Shown here one piece after another: positions 6,689 to 15,033 of a stretch of 25,921 nt of DNA. Source of the DNA: Chloroflexota bacterium (GTDB lineage: Bacteria; Chloroflexota; Dormibacteria; CF-121); NCBI GenBank assembly GCA_005880605.1, contig VBIS01000164.1, forward strand, positions 1 through 25,921. Direction: 5' to 3'. The number at the start of each line of letters is the position of its first letter. Position 1 is the stretch's first letter. Below the pieces are notes generated by a model. It was not told where the DNA came from. It searched no databases and saw nothing but the letters and a program-made list of their open reading frames with translations. A program made the position numbers and the translations under genes.

Positions 6689-8580
6689 CAACTCCTCAGG
6701 ATACGGTCGTCTCCGACCCGGCGCGTGACCTTGTGCGCGTCCAGCCACTCGAGCAGCGGAAGAACGTAGCGGCGGCTCGATCCCAACAGGTCACGGGCGG
6801 CCGCCACCGTCAGCGTCCGATGCTCGGCGAGATGGGCGCGCAGCACCCTGACGGCTTCGTCGTAGGCGGATCGGGCAAACACGGTGTCGTCGTTGACGCG
6901 CACGATTCGCCCGTCCGTGACCAGGTACTGCAGCAGCGCCGGCGTGAGCGCGTGCTTGCGCATCAGTTCCGCGAGCGGCGGAGGATTGAATGGCTGCGAC
7001 TCGAGCTCGGCGATAAAGGCGCCGAGGCCGGTTTCCTGTTCGGTACTGAGGAGCTGCTTGTGCGCGGCCACGGCAACCTCGCCGCCTCGTTCGACGATGC
7101 GGCCCTCGTCCGCCAGCAGGCCGAGCACCTCCGCAAAAACATCAGCCGGGATGCTGGTCCGGCTGCGGAGCTCTTCTTTGGGCATCCCGCGCCGGAGCGG
7201 TTGCGCCCGGTGGTAGGCCTCGAGCGAGCTGGTGACGCGCGACTGCAGGCCGTCCCATTGATCCCGCCCCAACCACCCGGATGGCAGGCGCCGCACGACG
7301 CCACCCTCGGCGAGCGGCGCGAGGACCTCGACCACCTGTCCGCTGGGGACGCCGAGAAAGCGAGCGAGCTCGCTATCCCTCAGCCCCCAGGGATGCTTGC
7401 CCAGCTCGAGGACGGCCGCGGTCGCCCGGTCGGCGCCTTCACGAGCGGCGAGATTGCTGATCAGCGCCGGATCGCGACGGCGATGACGGCGCGGCGCGTG
7501 GTCGACGATCACGCCGCCGGCGACGGTGGCCGCCGGCGAGGGGACGCGCAGGATGAAGCGGTCACCGTCGAGCGCGACCACGGGTTCGGCCGCGAACAGC
7601 TGCACCCAGCCGCTGTCTCCTGGCGCAAGCTCATCGCCTTCGAGCAGGCTGATCTCCACCATCACCTCGGCCGTCTCGTGATACATCAGGAGTTTCTGTC
7701 GATGACGTAGCGGTTGGGCAGCCCCCGGCAGCAGGTGCAGCCGCGCATCAAGCCGACGGCTCGCGGGCAGCGTCCCGGGTAAGGCCAGGACGTCGCCACG
7801 ACGGACCTCTGAATGGTCGAGGCCGCTGAGGTTGACGGCGGTGCGACTGCCGGGCCGTGCTTCTTCAACCGGTTGGTTGTGCTGCTGGAGGCCGCGGATT
7901 CGTACCCGGCGACCGGCGGGCAGGACGGAGACCTCTGTCCCCTGCCGCAGCGCCCCGCCCACCAGGGTTCCCGTGACCACCGTGCCGAAGCCCGACATGG
8001 CGAAGGACCGGTCGACCGGCAGGCGCGGGCGGCCGACGTCGGGTCGTGCCGCGGTGCTGGCGAGCTCGCCGTCGAGCGCCGCCTGCAGGTCCGCCAGCCC
8101 CTGGCCGGTCACGCTGGAGGCGGCGACGATCGGCGCCCGCTCGAGGGAGGTTCCGGCGAGCAGGGCGGCCACCTCCTCGCGAACCAGCGCCAGCCATGGC
8201 TCGTCCACCAGGTCCGCCTTGGTGAGGACCACGAGGCCGTGCGCGATGCCCAAGAGGTCGATGATGGCGAGGTGCTCTCGTGTCTGCGGCCGCGGGCCCT
8301 CATCGGCCGCGATCACGAGCAGCACGGCATCCATGCCATGCACGCCGGCCAGCATGTTTTTGAGAAAGCGTTGATGACCCGGCACGTCGATGAACCCCAC
8401 CCGGCGGCCGCTGGGCAACGTCATGTAGGCGAAGCCGAGGTCGATGGTCATGCCACGGCGCTTCTCCTCCTCCAACCGGTCCGGGTCGATCTGGGTCAAC
8501 GCCTTGACGAGCGCCGATTTCCCGTGATCGATGTGACCGGCGGTCCCGACCACGAAAGACGCGCTGCCTGACTCCGTCAT
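6688..8580 (-). CDS. selB: Selenocysteine-specific translation elongation factor SelB
   Basis: GTPase that delivers selenocysteinyl-tRNA to UGA codons followed by a SECIS hairpin. The 630-residue length is right. EF-Tu-like G motifs are intact: GHIDHGKS (15-22), GMTIDLGF (43-50), DVPGH (65-69) and TKAD (120-123). Beta-barrel domains follow, with RSFAMSGFGTVVTGTLVGG near 190-210. The last 230 or so residues are the SelB-specific winged-helix repeats that bind SECIS RNA, including the typical MPKEELRSR segment. The ATG overlaps the selA stop as ATGA, and the stop overlaps the lipoprotein start as TGATG. Neither the tRNA gene selC nor selD was found in the window. Confidence 0.97.
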   Translation of the reverse strand: MTESGSASFVVGTAGHIDHGKSALVKALTQIDPDRLEEEKRRGMTIDLGFAYMTLPSGRRVGFIDVPGHQRFLKNMLAGVHGMDAVLLVIAADEGPRPQTREHLAIIDLLGIAHGLVVLTKADLVDEPWLALVREEVAALLAGTSLERAPIVAASSVTGQGLADLQAALDGELASTAARPDVGRPRLPVDRSFAMSGFGTVVTGTLVGGALRQGTEVSVLPAGRRVRIRGLQQHNQPVEEARPGSRTAVNLSGLDHSEVRRGDVLALPGTLPASRRLDARLHLLPGAAQPLRHRQKLLMYHETAEVMVEISLLEGDELAPGDSGWVQLFAAEPVVALDGDRFILRVPSPAATVAGGVIVDHAPRRHRRRDPALISNLAAREGADRATAAVLELGKHPWGLRDSELARFLGVPSGQVVEVLAPLAEGGVVRRLPSGWLGRDQWDGLQSRVTSSLEAYHRAQPLRRGMPKEELRSRTSIPADVFAEVLGLLADEGRIVERGGEVAVAAHKQLLSTEQETGLGAFIAELESQPFNPPPLAELMRKHALTPALLQYLVTDGRIVRVNDDTVFARSAYDEAVRVLRAHLAEHRTLTVAAARDLLGSSRRYVLPLLEWLDAHKVTRRVGDDRILRS

Positions 8581-9929
8581 GCGTGCGCGGCAGCCACCGC
8601 GTCCAGGAGGGCGTCATCTTCGTCAGGCAGTACGGTTCGCGGGTCGAGCAGCACGCGCTCCCGTTCGATCCGGCCGATGACGGGCGGCTCGTGCTCGCGC
8701 AAGCGGCGCAAAAGGTCGGCGGCGTGGCCGGAACGTGGGGTGATGGCGACCGCGCTTGTGGGCAGCCGCTCCCCGGGCAATGAACCGCCACCCACCGTCG
8801 ACTCCGCCGGGACGACCTCCACCTCGATGCCACGTTCCACGAGCCGGCGTTGCCAGGTCCTGGCGCGGGCCGCGATCGCATCGGCGGACGCTCCAAGCAT
8901 GTTCCAAATCGGAAGCTCGGCCACCGATTGAGTCAGGTAAAGGTCCAGGGTCGCCGACAGCGCGGCGAGCGTCAGCTTGTCGATGCGTACCGCGCGGGCG
9001 AGCGGGTGCTTCATGACTTTGTCGACCAGCTCGGTGCGCCCGAGCAGCAACCCCGCCTGCGGGCCGCCCAGCAATTTGTCCGCGCTACAAGCCAGCAGGT
9101 CGGTCCCCGCTCGCAGGCTGTCCTGGATCCGCGGCTCCGCCGCGAGGCCGTAGGCGGCGCTGTCGAGCAGCGATCCGCTGCCCAGGTCATGCAACAGGAG
9201 CACGCTGTGCTGGCGGGCAACCCGGGCCAGCGCCTCGAGCTCGACGCTTTCGGTAAAGCCGACCACCTGGAAGTTGCTCGCGTGCACCTTCAAGATGGCA
9301 ACCGTCTTTGGCGTGATGGCGGCGGCATAATCCTCGGGGCGCGTGCGGTTGGTCGTGCCCACCTCGACCAGGCGGGCTCCGGAGAGTCGCATCACGTCGG
9401 GCATGCGGAATCCGCCACCGATTTCGACCAGCTCGCCACGCCCGACGATGACCTCCTTGCCCTTGGCCAGGGCCGTCAACATCAACAGCACCGCCGCCGC
9501 ACAATTGTTGACAACCGCGGCCGCTTCGGCGCCGGTCAGGTGACGCAGGCTGTCCGCCACCAGGTCGTGGCGCCGACCGCGCCGGCCAATCCGCGGATCG
9601 AACTCGAGCGTGGAATAGCGGCCCGCGATCGCCGCCGCGGCCTCGGCCGCCGCCGCCGCCAGTGGAGCCCGGCCCAGGTTGGTATGGAGCACGACGCCCG
9701 TCGCATTGATGACCGGACGAAGCCGTGGCGCGCGCAGCTCGCGGACGATCGTCTCGACGCGGGCCACGCGGGCGGCCGGGTCGGCGATCGCGCCATTGGT
9801 CCGCTCCTCATCGAGAGCTCGCTGCACTGCGAACAGGACCAGCGCGCGTCCATGGACGGCGACCAGGCCCTGGACATCTTTGTGCTCGAGCACCTGATGG
9901 ACGCTGGGAAGGGCTCGTAGCGTCGCCAT
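8577..9929 (-). CDS. selA: L-seryl-tRNA(Sec) selenium transferase SelA
   Basis: PLP enzyme that converts seryl-tRNA(Sec) to selenocysteinyl-tRNA(Sec) with selenophosphate. At 450 residues it has the length of bacterial SelA. The signature INATGVVLHTNLGRAPL (74-90) and the PLP-lysine motif CSADKLLGGPQAG (Lys285) are both present, as is the N-terminal tRNA-binding part (LPSVHQVLEH). The C-terminus holds PPVIGRIERERVLLDPRTVL, also typical. The ATG at 9929 begins two bases after the M50 protease stop. The gene is directly followed by selB through an ATGA overlap, the classic selAB arrangement. Confidence 0.97.
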   Translation of the reverse strand: MATLRALPSVHQVLEHKDVQGLVAVHGRALVLFAVQRALDEERTNGAIADPAARVARVETIVRELRAPRLRPVINATGVVLHTNLGRAPLAAAAAEAAAAIAGRYSTLEFDPRIGRRGRRHDLVADSLRHLTGAEAAAVVNNCAAAVLLMLTALAKGKEVIVGRGELVEIGGGFRMPDVMRLSGARLVEVGTTNRTRPEDYAAAITPKTVAILKVHASNFQVVGFTESVELEALARVARQHSVLLLHDLGSGSLLDSAAYGLAAEPRIQDSLRAGTDLLACSADKLLGGPQAGLLLGRTELVDKVMKHPLARAVRIDKLTLAALSATLDLYLTQSVAELPIWNMLGASADAIAARARTWQRRLVERGIEVEVVPAESTVGGGSLPGERLPTSAVAITPRSGHAADLLRRLREHEPPVIGRIERERVLLDPRTVLPDEDDALLDAVAAAHA

Positions 9930-9931
9930 CG

Positions 9932-10588
9932 TCAGCTCAGGACCGGGAACGGCGGTAATGACAAGATGAACCGGATCACCGGGGTGTAGATCAATGCCAG
10001 GAGCCTGACGCCCACAAACGGGCCGACGAACAGGATCAGCACGAAGATCAGCAGGATGACCTGCTGGTTGCGGTCGATCCAGACGAAGAATTCTGGAAGC
10101 CTCCGCCGGAAAAGGGACGACAGGAAGCTGTAACCGTCCAGCGGCGGGATTGGAAGAATATTGAAGACGGCCAGGACGACGTTGAGGATAAAGGCCACCT
10201 GAAGTAAGCGCCAGGGCGGCGAGGCGGGATCAAAGCTCCCGGCGAGCAGCGCAAGCTTGATCGGGATCGCGATCACGAACGCGATCAGGAGATTGGTGAC
10301 GGGCCCCGCCAGCGCCACCAGGGCGGCATCGTATCGCCCCCGCATTCGAAACGGGTTGATCCGGACCGGTTTCGCCCAGCCGAAGCCGACGAAGAGGATG
10401 GCAATGGTCCCGAGCGGGTCGAGATGATGGCTGGGGTTCAGCGAAAGGCGGCCGTCGACTCTTGGCGTCTGATCGCCTCGTGAGACGGCGACCCCAGCGT
10501 GCGCAAACTCATGTCCGATCAACCCAACAAGCAGGGCGGGAATCAGATAGAGAGTGTTGACGATGAATGAGACGGGATCGCTGAACAC
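9932..10588 (-). CDS. M50 family (site-2-type) intramembrane metalloprotease
   Basis: A 218-residue polytopic membrane protease of the short bacterial rhomboid-independent S2P group. The zinc site HEFAH (H26, E27, H30) lies in the first hydrophobic segment, and the third ligand is D151 in NILPIPPLDGYSF. NPSHHLDPLGT (51-61) and GWAKPV (70-75) are hallmarks of this small M50 clade. There are about five or six hydrophobic segments. The start is GTG at 10588, with no Shine-Dalgarno; the strong terminator just upstream ends at 10608, so the promoter must sit in or near that 20-base gap, or the gene is read by leak-through. It is the first gene of the chain that contains selA, selB and the LprG-P55 pair. 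Its substrate is unknown. Confidence 0.9.
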   Translation of the reverse strand: MFSDPVSFIVNTLYLIPALLVGLIGHEFAHAGVAVSRGDQTPRVDGRLSLNPSHHLDPLGTIAILFVGFGWAKPVRINPFRMRGRYDAALVALAGPVTNLLIAFVIAIPIKLALLAGSFDPASPPWRLLQVAFILNVVLAVFNILPIPPLDGYSFLSSLFRRRLPEFFVWIDRNQQVILLIFVLILFVGPFVGVRLLALIYTPVIRFILSLPPFPVLS

Positions 10589-10607
10589 GCTGTCAATAAG
10601 TATCGGG

Positions 10608-10638
10608 AAAACAAAAAAGGCCCCGATCGCTCGGAGCC
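10608..10638 (-). terminator. Intrinsic terminator downstream of the bactofilin gene
   Basis: On the minus strand GGCTCCGA and TCGGGGCC form an 8-bp stem (one G-U pair) closed by a GCGA tetraloop, followed at once by TTTTTTGTTTT. It lies 25 bases after the bactofilin stop and separates it from the M50-selA-selB operon. It is the clearest intrinsic terminator in the window. Confidence 0.92.
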
Positions 10639-10662
10639 TTCAGAACGAATGAAACCCGAGGT

Positions 10663-11073
10663 TTAGGCGGCCGCCGGCTCCGCACGCATCCCGACTGACA
10701 CGGTGGACGCAGCCGACTCTTCCGCATGGACGGCGCTCTTGCCGCGGAGGATGCCCCCCTCGTCGATGATGAGCGAGCCGACCACGATGTCGCCGAACAC
10801 CTTGCCGGTGGCGAGGATCTCGAGGCGCCCCGTGGTGTTCACGTTGCCCTGGATGCTGCCACCGACGACCACGTTGCGACCGCTGACATTGCCTTTGACC
10901 CGGCCGCCCTCGCCGACCGACAGGTCACCTTCGGTTGTCAGGTCGCCGTTCATCTCTCCGTCGAACCGAATGTTGGACGTCGACTGTAGCCGGCCCTCGA
11001 GTTTGATCTGGTTGCTGAGCACCGTCTCCGCAACGATCGGAGCGGCTTCGCGCGGTGATCTTTTATCGAACAC
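10663..11073 (-). CDS. Bactofilin (polymer-forming cytoskeletal protein)
   Basis: Bactofilins form non-polar filaments from a right-handed beta-helix and scaffold cell-wall enzymes or set cell shape. This 136-residue protein has the complete core: IKLEGRLQSTSNIRFDGEMN, then short strands such as GDLSVGEGGRVKGNVSGRNV, GSIQGNVNTTGRLEI and GKVFGDIVVGSLIIDEGGIL, with Gly and Val at regular intervals of about six residues. Short flexible tails flank it, as usual. The GTG start at 11073 is supported by an AGGAGG Shine-Dalgarno five bases upstream. It is a single gene followed by the terminator at 10608-10638; the preceding tail-anchored protein (stop at 11152) is 78 bases away and could share its transcript. 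Confidence 0.95.
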   Translation of the reverse strand: MFDKRSPREAAPIVAETVLSNQIKLEGRLQSTSNIRFDGEMNGDLTTEGDLSVGEGGRVKGNVSGRNVVVGGSIQGNVNTTGRLEILATGKVFGDIVVGSLIIDEGGILRGKSAVHAEESAASTVSVGMRAEPAAA

Positions 11074-11151
11074 GCAAACCTCCTGGCGAGTTTGTTAGCG
11101 CCTTGTGCCAGAACGGTTACCCGATCGGCTTTCTTGCTTGCCTCGAAAAGG

Positions 11152-11511
11152 TCACGCCTGGAGCAAACCGCGCAAGACGATCGACCCGGCGATCAGCAAC
11201 ACGAACATCAGCCCGGCCGTGATCGCGATCCGCCGCAGGTCCGATCGGAAGTAGGGCACCCGTTCGAGCGGGATAGCAGCGTCCTGCGCCGGCAGCGGCC
11301 CGGCCATCTGGCGACCCCGGGTGGCGCGTGGCAGCGGTCGAGGGGCAGACGTGGCGGGGGTGATGGGCTGGGCGGCCGAAGCGGTCTGACCACCCTCGAC
11401 GGGCGGCGACGGCGCGGCCGGTGGGATACCTGCGGGGCGGGCCGCCCGCCCACCGCCGGACGATCCGCGCTGGGGCTTCCTGAGCTGGTTGCGTTTGTTC
11501 TTTCGCGCCAT
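11152..11511 (-). CDS. Hypothetical tail-anchored protein
   Basis: I do not recognise this 119-residue protein. The first 15 residues are strongly basic (MARKNKRNQLRKPQR). Residues about 16-80 are low-complexity Gly, Ala and Pro, probably disordered. A single hydrophobic helix near the end (IAITAGLMFVLLIAGSIVL) is followed by only a few residues, so the protein is probably a C-terminally anchored membrane protein facing the cytosol. It sits upstream of the bactofilin in the same direction. The ATG at 11511 has no clear Shine-Dalgarno. Bactofilins are often membrane-linked through partners, so a role as an anchor is possible, but that is inference from position alone. Confidence 0.65.
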   Translation of the reverse strand: MARKNKRNQLRKPQRGSSGGGRAARPAGIPPAAPSPPVEGGQTASAAQPITPATSAPRPLPRATRGRQMAGPLPAQDAAIPLERVPYFRSDLRRIAITAGLMFVLLIAGSIVLRGLLQA

Positions 11512-11558
11512 CGGGATGCTTGAGCCGAGTGGAGTTTAGCGCGAACGTGGAAAAGCGC

Positions 11559-11587
11559 TTGACACGTCCAACGGGCTGTGGTACAAA
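11559..11587 (+). promoter_or_regulatory. Sigma70-like promoter on the plus strand, with no obvious gene
   Basis: TTGACA at 11559-11564, a 17-base spacer and TACAAA at 11582-11587 form a near-consensus promoter. It points away from the hypothetical gene on its left and into the 3' end of the minus-strand LipM-like gene. The gap 11512-11685 holds no other gene that I can see. A transcript from about 11594 would be antisense to the LipM-like gene or a small RNA. Confidence 0.5.
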
Positions 11588-11685
11588 CTCACCCGGGTAC
11601 AACATATAGCGTGTGCCCGAAGCCGCGAGCCAACAAGGGCCAGATCCCTGCAGCCGTCCTGCCATCGCCGCTGCAATGCCCCTCC

Positions 11686-12543
11686 TCATCTGGTCCTTGT
11701 TGTATTTCTGGCCAGAATCGAAGGCGACCGCTCGGTCCAGGCAACCGCCTGGAACTTCGAGACAGCCAGGCCCTCGGCGGCCCGCCGCTCGTCCGCTCGC
11801 AGGCGTCCAGGGACGAGGTTGACGCCAAATTGTTGGGCGAAGGCGTCGGCCAGCACGCCGGCAATGTTCGCCGGTTCGAAATCCCCCACCTCGTGAAGCC
11901 CCGCGACGCCGTCTTCGATCCGTCCGCCCGGACCGTCGGGGAGCCGCAGGCAGGCGAGCAGGCGCTCCATCCGCGGCTCGATCAAGATGCTGCCGTGCTG
12001 CAGGATCGCCGTCGCCCGCCGCACCTGGGCACTCCCCACCAGCTTGCGGCCGTGGAGCAGGATCTCATGCGCGGACGGCCGGTCGAAGCAGACCGGACCG
12101 TGCGTGGGGTCGGCTTGGGCGGCGCTCTCGGGCGCCAGCACGACCGGCGCGCCGAGCCGATGGAGACCGCGCTCCAGGGCCAGGCTCACGCGGTGATATG
12201 AGGGCAGCACCGCGCCATCATCACCCAGCAGCCTGAGCGGCAGCGCCACACTGTAGGTCAGTTCACGATCGTGAAGGATGGCACGGCCCCCCGTCGGCCG
12301 GCGGACGACCTCGACGCCGAGGCGGCGGCAGCCGGCGAGATCTACGACCTCGAAGGGCTGAAAGTAGCCCAGCGAGAGGCACGGCGGCGCCCACTCGTAG
12401 AAGCGAAGGGTCGGCGGCGCGCTGCCGGCGGCCACGCCGTCGAGCAGCACCTCGTCGACCGCCATGTTCCAGGCGCCCCCGGCCGGCGGGTCGAGCAGCA
12501 GACGCCAGGTCGCGTCAGACGTTGAAGCGGAAGAGACAGACAT
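11686..12543 (-). CDS. Lipoate-protein ligase A / LipM-type octanoyltransferase
   Basis: A cofactor transferase of the BPL_LplA_LipB family that attaches octanoyl or lipoyl groups to carrier proteins of 2-oxoacid dehydrogenases or GcvH. The motifs are RRPTGGRAILHDRELTYS, then VCFDRPSAHEI and GRKLVGSAQVR followed by LQHGSIL. The Cys before FDRPS matches the place of the catalytic cysteine in LipM-type octanoyltransferases, so LipM is favoured over a lipoate ligase. Length (285 residues) also fits. The ATG at 12543 is preferred because AAGGA lies five bases upstream; an ATG at 12549 adds two residues. The start lies inside the 3' end of ychF (29-base overlap). No lipoyl synthase is visible nearby. 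Confidence 0.85.
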   Translation of the reverse strand: MSVSSASTSDATWRLLLDPPAGGAWNMAVDEVLLDGVAAGSAPPTLRFYEWAPPCLSLGYFQPFEVVDLAGCRRLGVEVVRRPTGGRAILHDRELTYSVALPLRLLGDDGAVLPSYHRVSLALERGLHRLGAPVVLAPESAAQADPTHGPVCFDRPSAHEILLHGRKLVGSAQVRRATAILQHGSILIEPRMERLLACLRLPDGPGGRIEDGVAGLHEVGDFEPANIAGVLADAFAQQFGVNLVPGRLRADERRAAEGLAVSKFQAVAWTERSPSILARNTTRTR

Positions 12544-13612
12544 CGCCATCCTTCATGAGATAGTCGCGCCCTTCGAGCCGCACCTTTCCGCGTTCCCGAG
12601 CGGCGGCGTAGGATCCCGCTGCGATCAGGTCATCGTAGGCGACGATTTCCGCCTTGATGAACCCGCGTTCGATGTCGCTGTGGATCACACCCGCTGCCTC
12701 AGGCGCCTTCGCCCCCTGGCGAACCGTCCAGGCACGGACCTCCGGATCGCCCGCCGTGAGGAAGGTGACAAGATTCAGTAATCGATAGGCCGCATGGATG
12801 AAAGTCGGGAGTGCCGCCTCTTGCAGACCCGCGTCTTCGAGGAACACCGCGGCCTCGTCGTCCGGCAGCTCACGGATCTCGGCTTCCAGCCGCGCTGAGA
12901 GGGCGATGACGTCGGCACCCTCAGCCGTGGCTTCCTCCCGAAGCGCCTGCAGCTCCGGGGTCTCCTTGCCAATCTGGTCCTCCCCGATGTTGGCGACGTA
13001 GAGCACCGGCTTGGCCGTGAGGAAGGAAAAACTCTTGAGGAGTTTCGCCTGCTCTGGCTCAAAGCTCAGGGTGCGAATGGGTTTCCCCTCGTCAAGGTGG
13101 GCCGCCAGCCGGTCGAGGAGCTCCAGCTCCTCTTTCTCCTTGGCGCCCGGCTTGAGTCGGGCCGTCGAGCCGATTCTTTCTCGCCGCTTGTTGACCACAT
13201 CGAGGTCGGCCAGCGCCAGCTCGAGGTTCACCATCCCCATGTCCCGACGGGGGTCCAGCTTGCTATCGACGTGTTGAACGTTCGGATCCTGGAAAGAGCG
13301 GACCACCATGGCCAGCGCGTCGAGCTCGCGGATATTGGAGAGAAACTGGTTGCCCATGCCCTCGCCGCGGCTGGCTCCAGCCACGAGTCCTGCGACGTCG
13401 ACAAACTTCATCACCGTCGGCGTGACCTTTTTGGGCTTGTACATCTGCGCCAGCACGTCGAGCCGTTTGTCCGGCACTTCGACCATGGCGGTGTTGGGTT
13501 CGACGGTGCTGAAGGCGTAGGAGGCGACCCCGGCGCCCGCGCGGGTGAGCGCGTTGAACAGGGTGGTCTTGCCGACGTTGGGCAGACCAACGATGCCGAC
13601 TCCAAGGGTCAT
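12515..13612 (-). CDS. ychF: Redox-regulated ATPase YchF (Obg-like)
   Basis: Universal P-loop ATPase related to Obg GTPases and linked to ribosomes, translation fidelity and oxidative stress. With the ATG at 13612 it has 365 residues, the usual size. Walker A is GLPNVGKTTLFNAL (9-22), followed by YAFSTVEPNTAMVEVPD, KFVDVAGLVAGASRGEGMGN (G3 and switch regions) and NIGED, the NxxE variant of the NKxD motif that gives ATP preference. The TGS-like C-terminal domain ends in the standard GRDYLMKDGDVCLFRFNV. A longer reading frame to 13687 lies inside the preceding decarboxylase gene and is rejected; the ATG overlaps that gene's TGA as ATGA. Confidence 0.97.
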   Translation of the reverse strand: MTLGVGIVGLPNVGKTTLFNALTRAGAGVASYAFSTVEPNTAMVEVPDKRLDVLAQMYKPKKVTPTVMKFVDVAGLVAGASRGEGMGNQFLSNIRELDALAMVVRSFQDPNVQHVDSKLDPRRDMGMVNLELALADLDVVNKRRERIGSTARLKPGAKEKEELELLDRLAAHLDEGKPIRTLSFEPEQAKLLKSFSFLTAKPVLYVANIGEDQIGKETPELQALREEATAEGADVIALSARLEAEIRELPDDEAAVFLEDAGLQEAALPTFIHAAYRLLNLVTFLTAGDPEVRAWTVRQGAKAPEAAGVIHSDIERGFIKAEIVAYDDLIAAGSYAAARERGKVRLEGRDYLMKDGDVCLFRFNV

Positions 13613-15006
13613 CGCAGGGTGCGGAGGCGTGTTGGGACGAGGTCCCGCATGAAGACATCGGCCACCGTTTCGGGGCGCTTGATCCATTCCGCCTGTTCAC
13701 CGTGCACGAGCACCGTGCCGGGTCGCGGGAGCGCATTGAAGTTACAGGCCAGGCCATCCTGGTAGGCGCCGGTGTCGAGGAACGCGATCGAATCTCCCGG
13801 CACAACCTCGGGAAGGAGCGCCTCCGGAACGATGCGATCCGGCTGGCAGGTGAGCCCAACGATATCCGCGACGAGATCACCGGGCGTATCCGCTTTGTTG
13901 GCGACCATCGGCGTCCAGCGGTTGTGCTCCCACACGACATCCGGAAGGAACATATCCGAGGTATCCGTCTCGACCCACCGGTGCGGCGTGGGCGAGCCTT
14001 GGGCTTTGATATTTCGAACGGTGGCCAAGTGAATGCCGGCGTTGCCGTAGATGCCGCGACCCGGTTCGATCTCGAGACGAATGCCGCGCGCGTCAAAGCC
14101 GTGTGCCTGCAGTGCTTCCCGCAGACTGCTGGTGACCACCTCGGCATAGACGGAAAGATCTGGGGCGCCGGCCTGGCGATTCTGCAGCCGTGACATCCCG
14201 CGGCCGAACGGGTCGCGCGGCACCGGGTAGCCGCCGCCGAGATTGAGCTCGCCCGGCGTCCAGCCCTCCCACGCATCGCGCAGCCGGGCCAGGAGCGCGA
14301 CGTAGGCGTCGATGACGAGCGGCCACTGCGCCGTGCCGTTCGTATGACGGCCTATGTGGGTGTGCACACCGGTGAGATCGACCTCCGGCATGCTCCGTAC
14401 CCGGTGGCCAACCTCGAGCACATCGTCCGTCGGGATGCCGGCCTTGTAGAGACGTGCCGCCTCGGCGATGGAGGTTTCTTCCTCGTACCAGTCGGTCGGC
14501 TGGGTCAGAGCCGAGAAGTCCGGCCGGACACGGACGCGCACGGAGGCTCGCCGTCCCAGTGCCCTGGCGGCCTTGCGCACCAGGTCCAGCTCGGCAGCAC
14601 TATCGAGCGTGATGCGCGCGCCTGCCCGGACCGCGGCACTGATGAGGTCTTCGTCCTTGACCGACCCATTGACCGATATCTGGTCCGGGGGCACGCCGCC
14701 CTGGAGCGCGGCATGGAGCTCGCCGGCACCGAAGCTGTCGCAGCCCAGACCTTCCTGGCTCAAGATCCAGCGGGTCGCCAGAGCGAAGTTCGCTTTGATC
14801 GAGGCGAGCACCAGGACCGGCCCGTCCGTCCAGCGCTGCTCGAACTCGCGGCGGTAGCGGCGCGCGTTGCGGCGGAGCTGGTCCTCGGACATCACATGGA
14901 TTGGTGTGCCGAAGCGACGCGCCAGCGCGTGCGCCTCGCATTCCTCGATGAACAACCGGCCATCGCGGATCGATAGGCACTCGTCTAGGCGCGTCTGCAC
15001 CGCCAT
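13609..15006 (-). CDS. PLP-dependent decarboxylase, diaminopimelate decarboxylase (LysA)-like
   Basis: A fold-type III PLP enzyme of 465 residues. PLP Lys71 is in ASIKANFALA; GVHTHIGRH (213-221), NLGGGYP (255-261) and EPGRGIYGNAG (314-324) form the cofactor and substrate pocket. Cys387 in GLTCQPDRIV and Tyr415 in DTGAYQDGLACNFN correspond to the pocket contributed by the second subunit of the dimer. The C-terminal KRPETVADVFMRD also fits the family. It is longer than most LysA proteins (about 420) and not linked to lysine genes, so it may decarboxylate another amino acid or act in a secondary pathway. The ATG has a GGAGGTG Shine-Dalgarno. Its stop overlaps the ychF start. A conserved 12-bp hairpin lies 28 bases upstream. 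Confidence 0.85.
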   Translation of the reverse strand: MAVQTRLDECLSIRDGRLFIEECEAHALARRFGTPIHVMSEDQLRRNARRYRREFEQRWTDGPVLVLASIKANFALATRWILSQEGLGCDSFGAGELHAALQGGVPPDQISVNGSVKDEDLISAAVRAGARITLDSAAELDLVRKAARALGRRASVRVRVRPDFSALTQPTDWYEEETSIAEAARLYKAGIPTDDVLEVGHRVRSMPEVDLTGVHTHIGRHTNGTAQWPLVIDAYVALLARLRDAWEGWTPGELNLGGGYPVPRDPFGRGMSRLQNRQAGAPDLSVYAEVVTSSLREALQAHGFDARGIRLEIEPGRGIYGNAGIHLATVRNIKAQGSPTPHRWVETDTSDMFLPDVVWEHNRWTPMVANKADTPGDLVADIVGLTCQPDRIVPEALLPEVVPGDSIAFLDTGAYQDGLACNFNALPRPGTVLVHGEQAEWIKRPETVADVFMRDLVPTRLRTLR

Positions 15007-15033
15007 CGGTCACCTCCTGACAGTTGAGCGGAC

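Noticed and set aside
8850..9920. Plus-strand ORF (356 codons) opposite selA
   Set aside because: Antisense to a clear SelA; composition of a shadow frame.
12515..13687. Longer YchF start at 13687
   Set aside because: The extra 25 residues lie inside the decarboxylase gene; the ATG at 13612 begins exactly at the conserved MTLGVGIVGLPN terminus and overlaps as ATGA.
13263..14276. Minus-strand ORF across ychF and the LysA-like gene
   Set aside because: Alternate frame of two well-supported genes; Arg/Ser-rich with no motif.
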